In this document: positions 23,620 through 36,565 of the stretch, one piece after another | Position numbering within the stretch: position 1 is the stretch's first letter | Layout: every line of letters starts with the position of its first letter | NCBI RefSeq assembly: GCF_001659605.2 | Contig: NC_035176.2 | Coordinates: 31,862,716 to 31,926,715, forward strand | DNA: 64,000 nucleotides | Direction of reading: 5' to 3' | Source: Manihot esculenta | Taxonomy: Eukaryota; Streptophyta; Magnoliopsida; Malpighiales; Euphorbiaceae | Notes under the pieces: model-generated | What the model was told of the DNA's origin: nothing | What the model saw: the letters and a program-made list of their open reading frames with translations, nothing else | Database searches by the model: none | Translations under genes and position numbers: made by a program

Positions 23620-25909
23620 ATGATTAGAAAGGTGTTGATGGTGTTTCTTGTGGTTTGGATGGTGGGATTTGGTTGTTGCATTGATAGAGCTTGTGGAGCA
23701 GTTTCTGAATTTAGCATTAAAAAGATTGGTAGAGTCAATGAAGAGGGTCCGTACTTAGGTATTGTTGTGGCTAATGCATTTGAGATGAACCCTCTTCTTC
23801 AATCTCCAAGTTTTGTACCCAATCCTAAGCTTCCTTACTTGGACTTCTCTGGTAAATTTTAGAATTTTTACGTTTTTGATTTCAATAGATTTGTGTTTGT
23901 CTAAATGAATAAAGAATTTGTGTTAATTCTTTCTTAAACTACGTGTACATAACACACTAATAAATCTAAAACATTTATAAAAATCTTTGTAGTTCGACTA
24001 TAAGACACTTAATATTTATTTATATATTGGTAGAATTTTTTTTTTATATTTAATTGCATCAAATTTATATTTTCTACATGAATAATGAATTTGTGGGTCA
24101 ATAATAACTTTTCTTATTCGTTTTCTTTCTCAACTATAAGTTTCATAGTAGGTATATAAATTTGTGGACAGGGAAAAGATTTAGGATAGGGAAGGTGGAA
24201 AATGTGAAGGTTATAATTGTGATGACTGGATTAAGCATGGTGTGAGCATTTCCGTCTTCTCTTCTTCTCAATTTTACTTTTCCAATTTTATATTTATAAT
24301 TTAAATTAATTACAGGTCAAGATTTCTCTTTTTTCTTATTTTAAATTTTATTCAAATAGCTAAATGCTGGCGTAACCACACAATTACTGCTAAGTCTGTT
24401 CAAGGTGAGTGGTGTTGTCCACTATGGAATTGCAGGAAACGCAAATCCTTCACTGCAAATCGGAGATGTAACCATCCCTCAATACTGGGCTCACACTGGC
24501 CTCTGGAGTTGGCAGGTAAAAAACAAAAAGGGTCAAATTTTGAAGTGATTATGAATGTTTCTGTATTTTACTTAACCTCTTTTATTTTCTGTTGGTCCAC
24601 TTTCCATAAAAAGATAATTTTTTTTTTTTCAAAATACTCTTAAAATTGGTGTCGGAGTCAAGGTCACGGAATCAAGGTCGGTAAAGATAATAAATCAAAA
24701 ATCAAAATTTTAGTATTTATAAAAATATTTTAATCAAAAATTGAATCGAATTAGTTTGATTCAATTCGATTTGATTGATTTGATGGATTTAAAACTTTAA
24801 TTTTAATATTTTAAAATTTAATTGAAATATTTTAATATGATTTAATCTTTCTATATTATTAAAAATAATATATTATTATTATTAATCGATTCTGTCTCAT
24901 CAAAATCGGATGAGTCAAAATAACTAAAATTTTTTAAATTAAAAATCGAATCGAATCAAAATAAATAAAAAATCAAACGAAATATTCAAATTAATTTTTC
25001 TCTCCTCACCCGTGAGGAGAGAATTATTGGTCAATTGTGCCAGCCTCCTGCACATTAATTTAAGAACTAAAGTATTTTAATGAATGCAATAAAGGATATT
25101 TTGCCAAAAATCTATTAATTATACTAACATTTAAGGATTAGACTGTAATTTACCCAAACAAAAAAAATTATGCTTAATTGCTCAGAAATGGACACCTGAC
25201 GTTGTTTCTTGCTTCAATCATGAGCAGAGGTATGGAGACGAGCCTAATGACGAGCTTCCATTAGAATCTAATGGAGACTACACCAGGAAAATTGGGTTTC
25301 TTCAATTTTCTGATTACAACAACAAAACTGATGCAGAAAATGGGAAACCAGTCGGCAACCTTTTAAACAGAGTCTGGTTCCAACCAGAGGAGACTTTTCC
25401 GGTAAATGGAACTCCTGAACTTAGGCAGCACTCCTTCTGGGTTCCTGTAGACAAGCATTACTTCAAAGTTGCAAAGAAAGTTCAGGTACTTGAGCTTCTA
25501 CTACATTACTTTCTTCCACTGATTTCGATTCCGATTCTATCTCTGAAAACTTTGGTTCTGCAATCTGTAGGATTTGAAGTTAGGAGGATGCGTGAATTCG
25601 ACTTGCTTACCAAGAACACCAATGGTGGTGAGAGTTAAAAGGGGCATTAGTGCTAATGTTTTCGTGGACAACAGTGCCTATAGAGAGTTCCTCAACTCCA
25701 AATTCAATGCAACGCCAATTGACATGGAGAGTGCAGCAGTAGCCTTGGTCTGTAGCCAGCAGCTGAAGCCTTTTATTGCTATCAGAGCTCTGTCGGATTT
25801 AGCAGGTGGGGGCTCTGCTCTTTCCAATGAAGCTGCCATCTTCTCCTCCTTGGCTGCTCAAAATGCTGTCAATGCTTTGATTAGATTCATTTCCTTGTTG
25901 TCCGCTTAA
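23620..25909 (+). CDS. Bark storage protein / nucleoside phosphorylase-family protein
   Basis: Five exons: 23620-23851, 24172-24239, 24360-24515, 25228-25485, 25571-25909; 350 residues with consistent phases. Residues 1-27 form a hydrophobic signal peptide (KVLMVFLVVWMVGFGCC) ending near ACGA, predicting entry to the secretory pathway and probably the vacuole or apoplast. The mature part has the phosphorylase/MTA-SAH nucleosidase fold signatures: VIVMTGLSMLNAG, the glycine-rich VVHYGIAGNANPSLQIGD, DMESAA, and RALSDLAGG, whose Asp is the usual catalytic position. Plant members with signal peptides include poplar bark storage protein A and wound-induced WIN4. Whether this one is enzymatic or a storage protein cannot be told. 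The start ATG is the first in frame, preceded by a GAGAGAGAGA leader. AATAAA at 25952 is a likely poly(A) signal. Confidence 0.92.
24640..25020. repeat. AATCGAAT-rich repeat tract in intron 3
   Basis: This part of the third intron of the storage-protein gene is built from AATCGAATC, TTGATTC and TCGATTTGATT words like those in the element at 5037-5470. It ends in a short hairpin (CTCTCCTCACCCGTGAGGAGAG) at about 25001-25022. Probably a decayed member of the same small-element family; the ends are not defined. Confidence 0.35.
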
Positions 25910-26040
25910 TTGTGTACTATTATACTCAACTGCTAATTTGATACTTTTGCAAATAAATTAAGATTTCAATAAGAGAAGAATGAGAAAAAAAAAAGTTAAA
26001 TTAATAATATTAATTGCTGTGTGTGAAAAGTTTGATGTGA

Positions 26041-26172
26041 TGGACAATTCAATGACAAATGGAATAAGCAAGCCGGATGGAGTCAAGGCCGGCGAGGGCG
26101 GCAACGAGGGCCCAGTTTTTGGCTTTCTTCCTAAACTTCCGTCCACTTCTGCCGCCAAAATTCAAAGCTGAT
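26041..26172 (+). other. Candidate small ORF of unknown function
   Basis: An open frame of 43 codons beginning MDNSMTNGISKPDG and containing GPVFGFLPKLPSTSAAK sits between the storage-protein gene and the U-box gene. Its local G+C is well above the spacer. It extends upstream in frame to 25980 through an A-rich stretch. No domain is recognised and no splice partners are obvious. It could instead be part of a promoter or an unannotated exon. Confidence 0.25.
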
Positions 26173-26466
26173 TTGAACTACCGTTTATGCCCTTCTTTGG
26201 GCTGTTGATGGAATTTAATATATCCTGGGTTGGCTTTGTTACTTCCAAAGGTTGAATTAGTCATTTCAATCCACAAAGGCCGTCCCGTGTTTCGCGCGAG
26301 CAAGAGAAAATTAAAAATAAAATCACAAAGTCCGTTATTTTCAGCTCCAAATACTAACGGACCCAAATTTTCCACTTTCTTTTTCTTCTACAGTTCCATG
26401 CCCCCGCCCCATAAACTCATACTCAAAACCTCTTCCTCTTCCTCCTCCTCCACTAAAACAACCGCC

Positions 26467-29400
26467 ATGTCGACCGCCGCAGCCACCACCACGGCATCCC
26501 AACTTCTCCATCACACCTCCGCCTTCCTCTCTGAATCCCTCTCCCAACCTGACCTCCGCCACTATATTTTCTCCACTCTTCGCAGAAGAGCTTCATCCTC
26601 CAACCAACCTACCACTCTCAAACCCCTTAATCTAGCCTCAGAAACTCTTGAAAAAGCCATTTCTTCCACAAACCTATTCAGCCGATCCTCCTCTCTCCGC
26701 CTCGCCGAAAGGCTCCTCCTCTCCTATCCTGAAACCCCCTTCTCTTCCTTTCTTCTCTCTCTGATTTACACCCTAACCCAGCAACCCACCAATGCCGCCA
26801 TTAGTCTACTTAACATCTTCTATTTAGACCCTTCATTATCACGATCAGAGATTGCTCCGGTCCTTTTTGAGGAGCTGTTCTTGGTCCATCTTTTACCAGT
26901 TCTTCAATGGTTTAATGATCAAAGATCAAGTATTTCTTCTTCTTCTTCTTCTTCCTCAATGAACATAGGCTATGATAGCGACGAAAATTTGATGGGTGAT
27001 GTGTCAGTGGTTCTTCCCAGCTCCAAGCTGTTGTCGAAAATGAGTGGAGGACAAGCTTTGGAGTTTAAGGAGCTAGAAAGAAGTTATGAAGAGGTTCTTG
27101 ATGAGAATTGCAGGGTTTTTGCTAAATTCTTTAAGCAGGTTTTAGAGAATAAAGATGAAAATAGATTAATTACACCACCATCGGTAATCATCAAGGAGGT
27201 TGGAAAAGTTGATAAATTGGATGGAAGCAGCGAAGATGTAAGGATCAAAACAGAGGAACTGGGATTCCTGAATGGACGGTATAATGTAATGCTAAAATTT
27301 CCTTCTATTTGTTTCCCCTTTATTAATTGCTTCTTCTTTTTCCATCTCCCGAAAATTTCGAAAGAAAAATACAGAATTTGAAGGCTAAATTATTATTAGG
27401 TCCCTGCATTTTGTCAAAATTGATTACTTAGTCCTTATTTTTTAATAACTCAATTAAAACGTTTGCATATTTTGTAAAGTGAAGTTCTATAGTTCTAATC
27501 AAATACAACGTTGGTAAATTTGTCGTATCCTTACCAGAGAAACCAAATAATATGCATATTTATCCTTACAAGGATTATAAATATTTCATGCTAAAATAAG
27601 TTACTAAAAGAATATATATAGAGAGAGGACTAAAGATTTTGATTTTACAAGATAATGGGATGTTTATAACTTATACATAAAGACTAAATAGATAATTTTT
27701 ACAAAACAGAAGGACCTGATAGGAATTCACAATTTGAAAGCTGCAACTGCTTTAGCTTTCAAATCTGGTAATAGTAATGCTACTTCTACTTGGAAGTGGA
27801 CTTGTAGATTTTCTTCTTCATATTGCATAGTTCATGTAACTTCATTCATTTCTCCTTTTTGCTTTTCCTGAACCCTCTTTTTTCAAGATTTGTCACGACT
27901 TTTGTGCTATTCTTCTTGTCGTTACTGAGATTCCCTCAAGAGCAATTCAACTTCTTCAGATTTCATTCGCATTCTGCAATTTTTATGTAATTGAGTAATT
28001 GTCATTGTTATCCAATTCAAGTGGATTTGTTTTGAATGTGTCAACAATCAACTCTCAACAATAGACACAGAAACAAGAAACAAAAACCCCTTTGGCCTCT
28101 CTGACTTGGTCTTCCTAAATCCCTTTTGGCCTACTTTGACGTGGTGACACTTGCTTGTATTTTAGTGCTAAAAAATATGCAGCTGTGCATACAGCTATGA
28201 ATAATCAATTCATTACCTTCCCACCCACATATATACTGAGTCGTCTCCAAGGCTTAAAGGTCTCGAAGCCAATAGTAAAAAAATATAATGATATGAGGAA
28301 GCTGGCTTGATTGAATTAAGTAGGCAAACTTTGTAATTATCGTTAAACCAATGCAATTACCATAGTATACATGAACATTCATTTCCTCAATTTTTTCTTT
28401 CTGGCTTTTCCTTCACTATCTGTATAAATCTCAAGCAAGAATTACATCTGTTCTTCACTTTCTGAACATTTTCCTTTGCTAGTGCTCGTTCATTGGATTC
28501 TTTGAAGTTTGAATCATTAGAGGACTTGCAGAAAATGATTGGATGATTGGTGTTTTTGATCTTCTGAAACTTGTTTGTCAGAAAGTCCAACGGAAGCTTT
28601 TGGTTTATTTGCTAATTCTAAGCTCATTTTTGTTTTCTTAGAGTCTGTAGGATTAACTTTTGTTTTTTTCCTTGCAGCCAATATGGGCTGAAGGAGAAAG
28701 ATCTATTGAATTCTGTAGTTTCAGTGGCAGCAGCAAATCCAAGTCTCCTCCACCATCATTTCCTCAAAGAGTCTCTGTAAAAGCCCTCAAAAATTCTAAC
28801 TCTAGGACATTGACAACATTGCCGACTTATTCTGATTCTGAAATTGATTCTTCTTTGGACGACGATATGATTAATTGTTCCTCTTCAGAATCTGAAGCCG
28901 AACTTGAGGTAATCGTTGCTAACAAGAAAATAGTTATCAACTTTGTACGGATTTAACTATGCAGTTATTTTAGTTATAAATGTTGAGCCACTGTCTTGTA
29001 GGGAAAAAACACAAAATTGGCATTGTTTGAGCCTAGACAAAGCCAAACCCAAAAACAAAAACAGCCTATTATATCAGATTCCAGTAGGTATGTTTTATTG
29101 AAAGTAACACTATCGTCATTACATTGTTGGTTGCAACTTTCTCATCTTTGAATTCTTTCTGTCACCTTTAGTTCTCCAGATCATGTAATGGGAGACACAG
29201 ATAATCCTCCAGGTGCTGGAAAACATACACCTCCAAAGGACTTTGTCTGTCCCATAACAAGCCATCTGTTTGATGATCCTGTAACTCTTGAGACAGGGCA
29301 GACATATGAACGAAGGGCAATTCAAGAATGGCTTGATAGAGGAAACTCAACATGCCCCATTACTCGCCAGAAGTTGCTTAGCACCCAACTGCCTAAAACA

Positions 29401-32400
29401 AACTATGTGCTCAAAAGGCTTGTTGCTAGTTGGCAAGAACAGAATCCAGATTTCGTCTCAAACCAATCTGAAACCACAAACCAGAAGACTGAACCAAGCT
29501 TCAAGTCAACAACAATGGCTCCAGTTACTTCTCCTAATAGTGTCATTAGCCAAGCCACTATTGATAGTCCAATGAGTGAGCTACGACATGCCATTACCAT
29601 TCTTTGTACATCAGAGATTTTGAACGAGTCTGAAATGGCTGTCCTTCGAATAGAGCAATTCTGGCAGGAGGCCAATGTGGACCCTGATGTTCAAAGCATG
29701 CTTTCAAAACCTCCAGTTGTTAATGGATTTGTGGAGATCCTTTTCAATTCAATGGATCCACAAGTACTGAGAGCAACTGTTTTTCTCCTGTCTGAATTGG
29801 GGTCAAGAGACAAAGGTGTGATCCAGACACTCACACGAGTTGAATCTGATGTAGAATGCATTGTGGCTCTTTTCAAGAAGGGTTTATTAGAAGCTGTTGT
29901 GTTGATATATCTGTTAAGACCTTCTACAATGAGCTTACTAGAGATGGACATGGTGGAATCTCTCTTAACGGTCATTAAGAAGAAAGAGGACATGATCAAA
30001 ATGTGTTTGAAGCCAAAAACAGCTTCTGTGCTTCTACTGGGACAAATCATCTGTGGCAGTGAGGACAGTATTGTTTCTTCAATTGTCAATGCCATTGTTT
30101 CAACCAAAGTGCTTGAAAGCATTGCTGGCAGCTTGGAAGCAGAGTGGGCAGAGGAGAGGATTGCAGCAGTAGGGATCTTATTAAGGTGTATGCAGGAAGA
30201 TGGGAAATGTAGAAACGTGATCGCTGATAAATCTAAGTTGGGTCCAGTTTTGGAGACCTTCATGAGTGCAAGTGATGGAGAAAGGTTTGAGATAGTTCGC
30301 TTCTTCTCTGAATTAGTCAAATTAAACAGGTACTTTGTCTCTAGTTCAAGTATGATATGTGTAATTTTTCAATTGCTTGATGAATCTTGGATTTATAATA
30401 GCTAGAGAAAATTTTGGTGTCTGATTTTTTTTAGGAGGACATCTAATGAGCAAGTTCTCCATATTATTAAGGATGAAGGTGCTTTTAGCACAATGCATAG
30501 CTTTCTTAGTTATTTACAGACAGCTCTTCAAGAACAATCTCCTGTTGTGGCTGGTCTCTTACTCCAACTTGATCTTCTGGTATGTGTATCTCTCTCTCTC
30601 TTTTCACAGAACTATGATCAAAGAAGATTGAGTGTCTGATGCTTGCATTAGATAATTATATTAGTTATGTATTGGTTGTTAGGTTGAGCCAAGAAAGATG
30701 AGCATATACCGAGAAGAGGCAATAGATATTCTTATTTCATGCCTTAGGAAATCTGAATTTCCTGCTGCTCAAATTGCTGCGGCAGATACAATTATGTCTT
30801 TGCAAGGAAGGTTCACTGCCTCAGGAAAGTCCCTTGGTCGAGCTTTTCTTCTGAAATGTGCTGGACTTGGCAAAAGTTACAGAAATCTTATGCGCATGGA
30901 GCAGCTTGGCAAATTGTCTGGAGAAATTGAAGAAAAATTGGTCAGAATCTTTGAAATTACTGAATAACACCTTTAAAGTTATGAACTAGTCATTGATATT
31001 GTTGTGCTTGCTTCTCTGCTGAGTTATGATTTTGTTTCTTACATTTTCGTCTCCACATGATAATTATTACTGCTTCCATTGACATCAACAGGAAGAAGAG
31101 AAAGCAGCTGAAGAGTGGGAAAGAAAGATGGCTTTTGCTCTAGTAAGCCATGAGTTTGGTTTAATTTTTGAGGCTTTAGCAGAAGGATTGAAGAGCAGAT
31201 ATGCAGAGTTATTTTCGGCATGCTTTGTGTCAGCAACATGGCTAGTACATATGCTTAGTGTTCTTCCTGACACAGGGATACGAGGAGCAGCCCGAGTTTG
31301 CCTGCTCAAGCGGTTTATCACAATTTTTAAGTCTGCAAAAGAAACTGAAGACCAAGTCCTTTCATTGCTTGCACTGAAAAGCTTCATGAATGATCCTGGT
31401 AGCTGGCAATCTATGCAATAAACATAATTTGAATTAAGAGACTGTTTTAGAAAATTGAACCCTTTGATTTACCTTAAAAGCTTACTGGTTGATATTATGA
31501 ATTCTAGAGGGGCTGCGAGACCTCAGTTCCCACATGAAGGATATCAAGAAAGGTCTCAGAGAGCTTAAGAAATCCTCTACCTTGGCACTTGAAGTTCTGA
31601 AAGTTCTTTCTGAGGGGCATGACTCCAGCGCTGTAAGTTGGTTACACCTGAAAGTTAATGCACCTATCAGTTTTTCAGTACATATATTCATCCGTCAAGA
31701 AAAATCATGTGCTTCTTGGACAGCAGGAATTATGGAATCATGAAGAACTAACTCAAGCAGATTGCAGCGAGAATGGCGAAGTACTCTCTATAACTTGCTT
31801 CAAAGACAGGATATTTTCTGGCCATTCTGATGGAACTATAAAGGTAATTTCTACCATCCAGCCTCATTTTCTTTCCAGTCCATGCATAAGATATGAGCCA
31901 TTGTATTACAAAAATATAAAGTTCTATACTGTAAAGAGTCCCTGAAATGCTGCTCTATTGCACAACTGCTAGTGTTTATGTTATGGAGAGTGTTTATGCT
32001 GCTCTGTTGCACAACTGCTCTAGCAGTTGCCTGCAAATTGGCAACTGCTAGTATTTATGTTAATTATGTGTACATTAAATAGTTAGTACTACGCAGGCAT
32101 CAACAAGATTTTTAGCATTCTTTATTTGTCTCCAAATTCAGTTTTTCCTGGTTACGAATGTCTATAAAAATAGTGTTTCTTACTTCTTAGAAGAAAATCT
32201 TTTGGTCTGCTGTGGTTAACCACAGTCAGCATTCATAACGTTAATTCTAAGCAGAAAATGTCATTAAACTGCATCGAGTATACTTCACTGAAATTTGAGT
32301 TTATTAACTTTCTTTGAACCATTTCTGAAGGTTTGGACTGGCAGAGGCAGCATTCTTCATCTCATCCAAGAAATTCGAGAACATAGCAAGGCAGTCACCA

Positions 32401-33953
32401 GCTTGGTAGTTTTACATTCAGGAGATAGATTATATAGTGGTTCGCTTGATAGAACTGCAAGGGTATGCTCTTATAACTATTTAAATTCTGGATGATTGAA
32501 TAAAGTTTATAAAAAATCAATGCAGAAAGTATAGCATCTCAAATACCTTGTAAAACTGCCAGCTTTCAAAGAAGATAACTACAGAATAGAGGCTACAAAA
32601 ATCAATCTTGTTTACCACAAACCTCTGCAATATTCATTACCCAAATCACTATTTTTAGTGTTTTCCCTACATTTTCTACAAGTCATCAACAGATATTTCA
32701 ACATAGTTATGTTATTGGAGTTGCTTCCCAAATTAGCTCATCATATAGATTTCCAGTCCCCTTCTTAGCAGTGATCATCAAGTCTCTAATGCTGATTCAA
32801 TCTGTTCCAGATTTATTATGCATTCAAAGGGTTTTTCAATTGTGATATAGGTTTGGTCCATTGGCAATGAAGAAATTCATTGTGTACAAGTACATGATAT
32901 GAAGGACCAAGTTCATAATCTAGTGGTAACCAATAGCATATCGTGCTTCATTCCTCAAGGAGCTGGAGTCAAGGTATCATATTAGCTTATCCATCTTTAC
33001 TTTTGCTGGTTTTTTTAGTTGCATATATTTAAAAACACCAAAAAAAGACTCTGCATCTAAAAGGATTTGCATACATGTTTAACTGAAGCCTGGGTTCTAT
33101 CTCCTCTCAGGTTCACTCATGGAGTGGAGGATCAAAATTGTTGAATGGCAATAAATATGTCAGGTGCTTATCTCTGGTGCAAGGAAAACTATACTGTGGA
33201 TGCCATGATAGTAGTATTCAGGTACCATGTTTCCTTGCAGCAATATATTTAACTGATCTCAGCTGCTGCAGACTAGCTCTTCTACTTTGCTTGCCACTGA
33301 AGTTCTGAGTATAAAGTTCTTTTATTTTTTACAGGAAATTGATTTGGCAACAGGAGCATCTGTTACCATTCAAAATGGATCAAGAAAATTACTTGGAAAA
33401 GCAAATCCCATACATGCACTGCAAGTTCACAATGGACTGATATATTCAGCAAGCTCAGCCTTAGATGGAGCTGCTGTGAAGGTATTATATCTGAAGAGAC
33501 CAACTCAAATGCCATCTCTTGTTGGAGATTTCAACTAACAATGTGTAATTTTGTTTTGTCTGGTAAAGGTTTGGAGTGCTTCAAGTTATGGTCTGGTAGG
33601 ATCAGTTCCAACAACATTGGAAGTAAGGGCTATGGCAATAAGCTCAGAGCTCATTTATTTAGGATCCAAAGGAGGAACTGTGGAAATTTGGGATCAGAAA
33701 AAGCAAAATAAAATCGAAACACTTCAAACCAGCTCTGATGGTAGAGTTCTATGCATTGCTCTTGATGGTAATGAAGATTTGTTAGTAATTGGAACTTCAG
33801 ACGGCCGGATTCAGGTAAAAAAAAAAAAACTCCAGTCTCCAGGTTTTGTTGAATGTTTCTTCCAATCTACCAAGCAATTCTTTGAGAAATTTGCATAGTG
33901 ATCTGAAAATTTCTGTGGGTTTTTCTGTCTTGCAGGCATGGGGACTGAGCTAG
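26467..33953 (+). CDS. LIN-like: LIN/CERBERUS-type U-box, armadillo-like, WD40 E3 ubiquitin ligase
   Basis: Fifteen exons: 26467-27285, 28678-28908, 29002-29087, 29172-30329, 30435-30579, 30683-30940, 31092-31398, 31508-31632, 31727-31843, 32331-32462, 32851-32973, 33111-33221, 33335-33481, 33569-33814, 33936-33953; 1340 residues. The U-box is at about residues 401-470 (KDFVCPITSHLFDDPVTLET, then CPITR and PKTNYVLKRL). A helical armadillo-like region (about 480-1040) follows, then WD40-type repeats to the end (for example FSGHSDGTIKVW, LYSGSLDRTARVW). This order matches Medicago LIN and Lotus CERBERUS, needed in legumes for rhizobial infection threads; non-legumes also carry homologues. Predicted activity: E2-dependent ubiquitin transfer, with substrate choice by the WD40 part. 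An in-frame ATG at 26398 would add 23 residues; 26467 was preferred because the extra stretch is Ser/Pro-rich and low-complexity. AATAAA at 34047 is a likely poly(A) signal. Confidence 0.92.
27396..27719. mobile_element. Small TIR element (MITE) in intron 1 of the U-box gene
   Basis: The left end AGGTCCCTGCATTTTG and the reverse complement of the right end AGGTCCTTCTGTTTTG match at most positions. The similarity continues inward for about 38 bp to (C/A)TTTAGTC-type sequence. The interior has no coding capacity. A target duplication could not be resolved in the AT-rich flanks, so the superfamily is open. It lies wholly within the 1.4-kb first intron and does not affect the frame. Confidence 0.5.
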
Positions 33954-36565
33954 AAATGGAGGATGCTGTAAATATTTTATTTACATAATTTCTTTACACA
34001 TATGAGAGCTTAATTATTTGAATTGAAATTCATTTTGCACCCTTCAAATAAACACCTTCCTTTCAGATTTATTCTTGAAATTGTATATAGCTCAAACTTA
34101 AAATAAAAATAATATTTATTTTTTTTTCTTCCTTGTACCACCTCATGGAATTCTTGTAAATGGAAACTTACTATTTAGTCCTTATATTATAATAAATTAA
34201 TGAATTTGATCTCATATTTTGTAAAAACGCCTAATTAATCTCTTATTTCTGATTTCATTATACATTTTCATTACTCCGTCTATTCTTCAACTTCTGCCAT
34301 GATTAATAAATACTTTTACTATTATAAACATTTTTATTATTATTAATATTTTTGTCCCTCATCAATCACCTTTTGGTTCTTTAATTAAGGGTTAAATTGA
34401 AAGAAACCAAATAATTGATGGATCAAATATGATAAATAGGAATAAAATAAGACAAATCTACTATTAAATCTATCATCTTTCAATAATTTATATATATAAA
34501 TAAATGTTGTATTAAAATAATGTAAATTTGTAAAAGAATACTAAAAAATATTATGTGGTATTAATACTAAAAGATATTGTAATATTATATTTTATGAAAT
34601 ATAGGAAAATAATTTTAGAATATATAAAAAAGCATACTAAAAAATTAATAAATACATAATTAATCAACCTTTACATTATAATTTTTTATATAAAATAGAA
34701 AAAATATTATGTGGTATTAATACTAGTATGTCAATTATTGGGATGTAATAATAGGAAAATTATATCATGTATTTGTATATAAATAACTAATTAATTAAAA
34801 CAATACTCTGTATTTTAACATTATAGTATACTTCACTTATAAAAATATATTAATAATTATCAATTTTTTTTTATCTTTAAAACATACAAAATGTAAGATT
34901 TGGAATACTCTTGATACAATAAATTTAAATTTTACGAACAAATTTGAATCGAACTTAATTTTTGTTACTAATATTTGATGGAAATATAAGATAACTTTTT
35001 TAAAAAAAAATTTCGAGACGCACGATTTTATAAAATATAACAAAAATTGCAGGCTTAATCGCAAAGTTCGGGATGAAAATTCTACTATTTAGAAATTAAT
35101 TTTACATTTAAATTATTTTTAAATATTTTATAATTTTGCATATTAAAAATTTTTTTATTATAAATAATCATTGAATATTTAAAACTTACTTTTCAATTTT
35201 TTAAAAATTGTAATAAGATTTTTTAATTTTTAATATCTGTTATATCGTCTTAACAAAACGCTATTTGTTAAAACTTCTCGCTCGTCTAATTAATCAATTT
35301 TTTTATCACAGTCTTGTATTTTATTTTTTTTATAAAAAAAATTTATGTTAATTGAATAGTTATAGGAATAAGAATTTTGGGTCACAAGAAGTACATTGCG
35401 AGAGGCCAACCTCAAAAGCACTTAAAATCAGTTGTAACTGCCACTGACCTCATTATAAACACATGATATACAATGAGCATCTAACATACGTTACTCTTTC
35501 TATACTGATGGGCTACACATTATCAATGCACATTTCACGATTGCTTATAATTTTTTTTTTTTCTTTAAATCTAAGGAGTATAGATGAATTTACAACTCTT
35601 TGCTTAAAGTCAAAATTTTTTTTTAAAGCCTCTTCTTTTATCATACATAGTTCCATAGACTTAGGCGTCTGCACCCCACGAAAGACAGCAGAGAGACTTC
35701 ATTGCTGAGGTTGAAGCGGCTGGGTACGTGTTAATCTCCTCATTTCTTTTGACAACCAGCATTATTTCCATCGAAAATTTTCTGTCGTTTCCGATGCAGG
35801 AACTTCGATTTTCCGACCAATTTTTCAAGGATATTCCTTCTATTTGTTTGTATTCCACACTAGTCCAGACCATTTTTGTCTGTTGTCTGCTAGAAAATGA
35901 AGCAACCGTAGTTCCCAGGAATATAAAAGGCCAGGAAAATGAAGGGAAAGAGAAGTATCTTTTACTTTCAGTCGATTATTGCCTACTTGGTTTGCAACTC
36001 CAGGACCCTCTGGTTGTTCCATTATTCCTTATTTTTTTAAAATTTATGCCGTTGAAAAAAAAATAGTTATATAATCAATCTTGAGAGTTGAAATTTTTTT
36101 GGGGGGTCAAAATTAGAGTGCAGCGTTGAAATTCAGATGAATTAGCAATCGCCTTCAATTTTGGGCCTGAAATTCATATGAAGAATTAGTTATTTTTCTT
36201 CTATTTTCAAATTTAAAAACTTCATTAAAAAAATTTTAATTTATACTGATGGAAAACATAAATCATCCTTCGTTTATTTTTGGGGTTCGGCTCATTTTGC
36301 AAAAAAACAAAAAGAAGAAAAAGAAAAGATCATGTACAAAACTCTTACCTTAAAAAGATAAGTCATTGAAATAGAAATGGAATACAAATTCTTACATATT
36401 ACAAGGACGTATTTGATGCTAAACCAAAAGGATATAATCAAGTCTTCCTCGTAATCTCCACTTCGTTAACTCTAAAAATCCATCTCCTTGTTCTTGTCCT
36501 TTGAGTATATATTTCTATATATATTATCTGCAAAATTAGAAAAATTCATTGCAGAGACACAAAGG
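33954..36565. other. Intergenic DNA between the U-box and NPF genes
   Basis: The first 100 bp are the U-box gene 3' region. The rest is AT-rich. A 27-bp word beginning AAAAAATATTATGTGGTATT occurs twice (34543 and 34699). A less AT-rich block at 35640-36010 has open frames on both strands but no recognisable protein. TATATATT at about 36506 is 60 bp before the NPF start codon and may be its TATA element. Confidence 0.5.

Noticed and set aside
26230..27381. Single 383-codon frame read as one exon
   Set aside because: The frame runs on into intron 1. The conserved join is at 27285/28678, giving RYN followed by PIWAEGERS, with GT-AG borders and phase continuity to the U-box. The part before 26398 is upstream sequence.
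27279..28678. Alternative exon 1 donor at 27279 of the U-box gene
   Set aside because: Using the GT in ACGGTATAAT puts exon 2 in a frame that stops within about 33 codons; the donor after 27285 keeps the frame open.
29691..30320. 209-codon minus-strand frame
   Set aside because: Shadow of the long armadillo-region exon of the U-box gene on the other strand.
35463..36066. Overlapping frames on both strands between genes
   Set aside because: No recognised domain, no consistent splice sites and Phe/Leu-rich; insufficient for a gene call.
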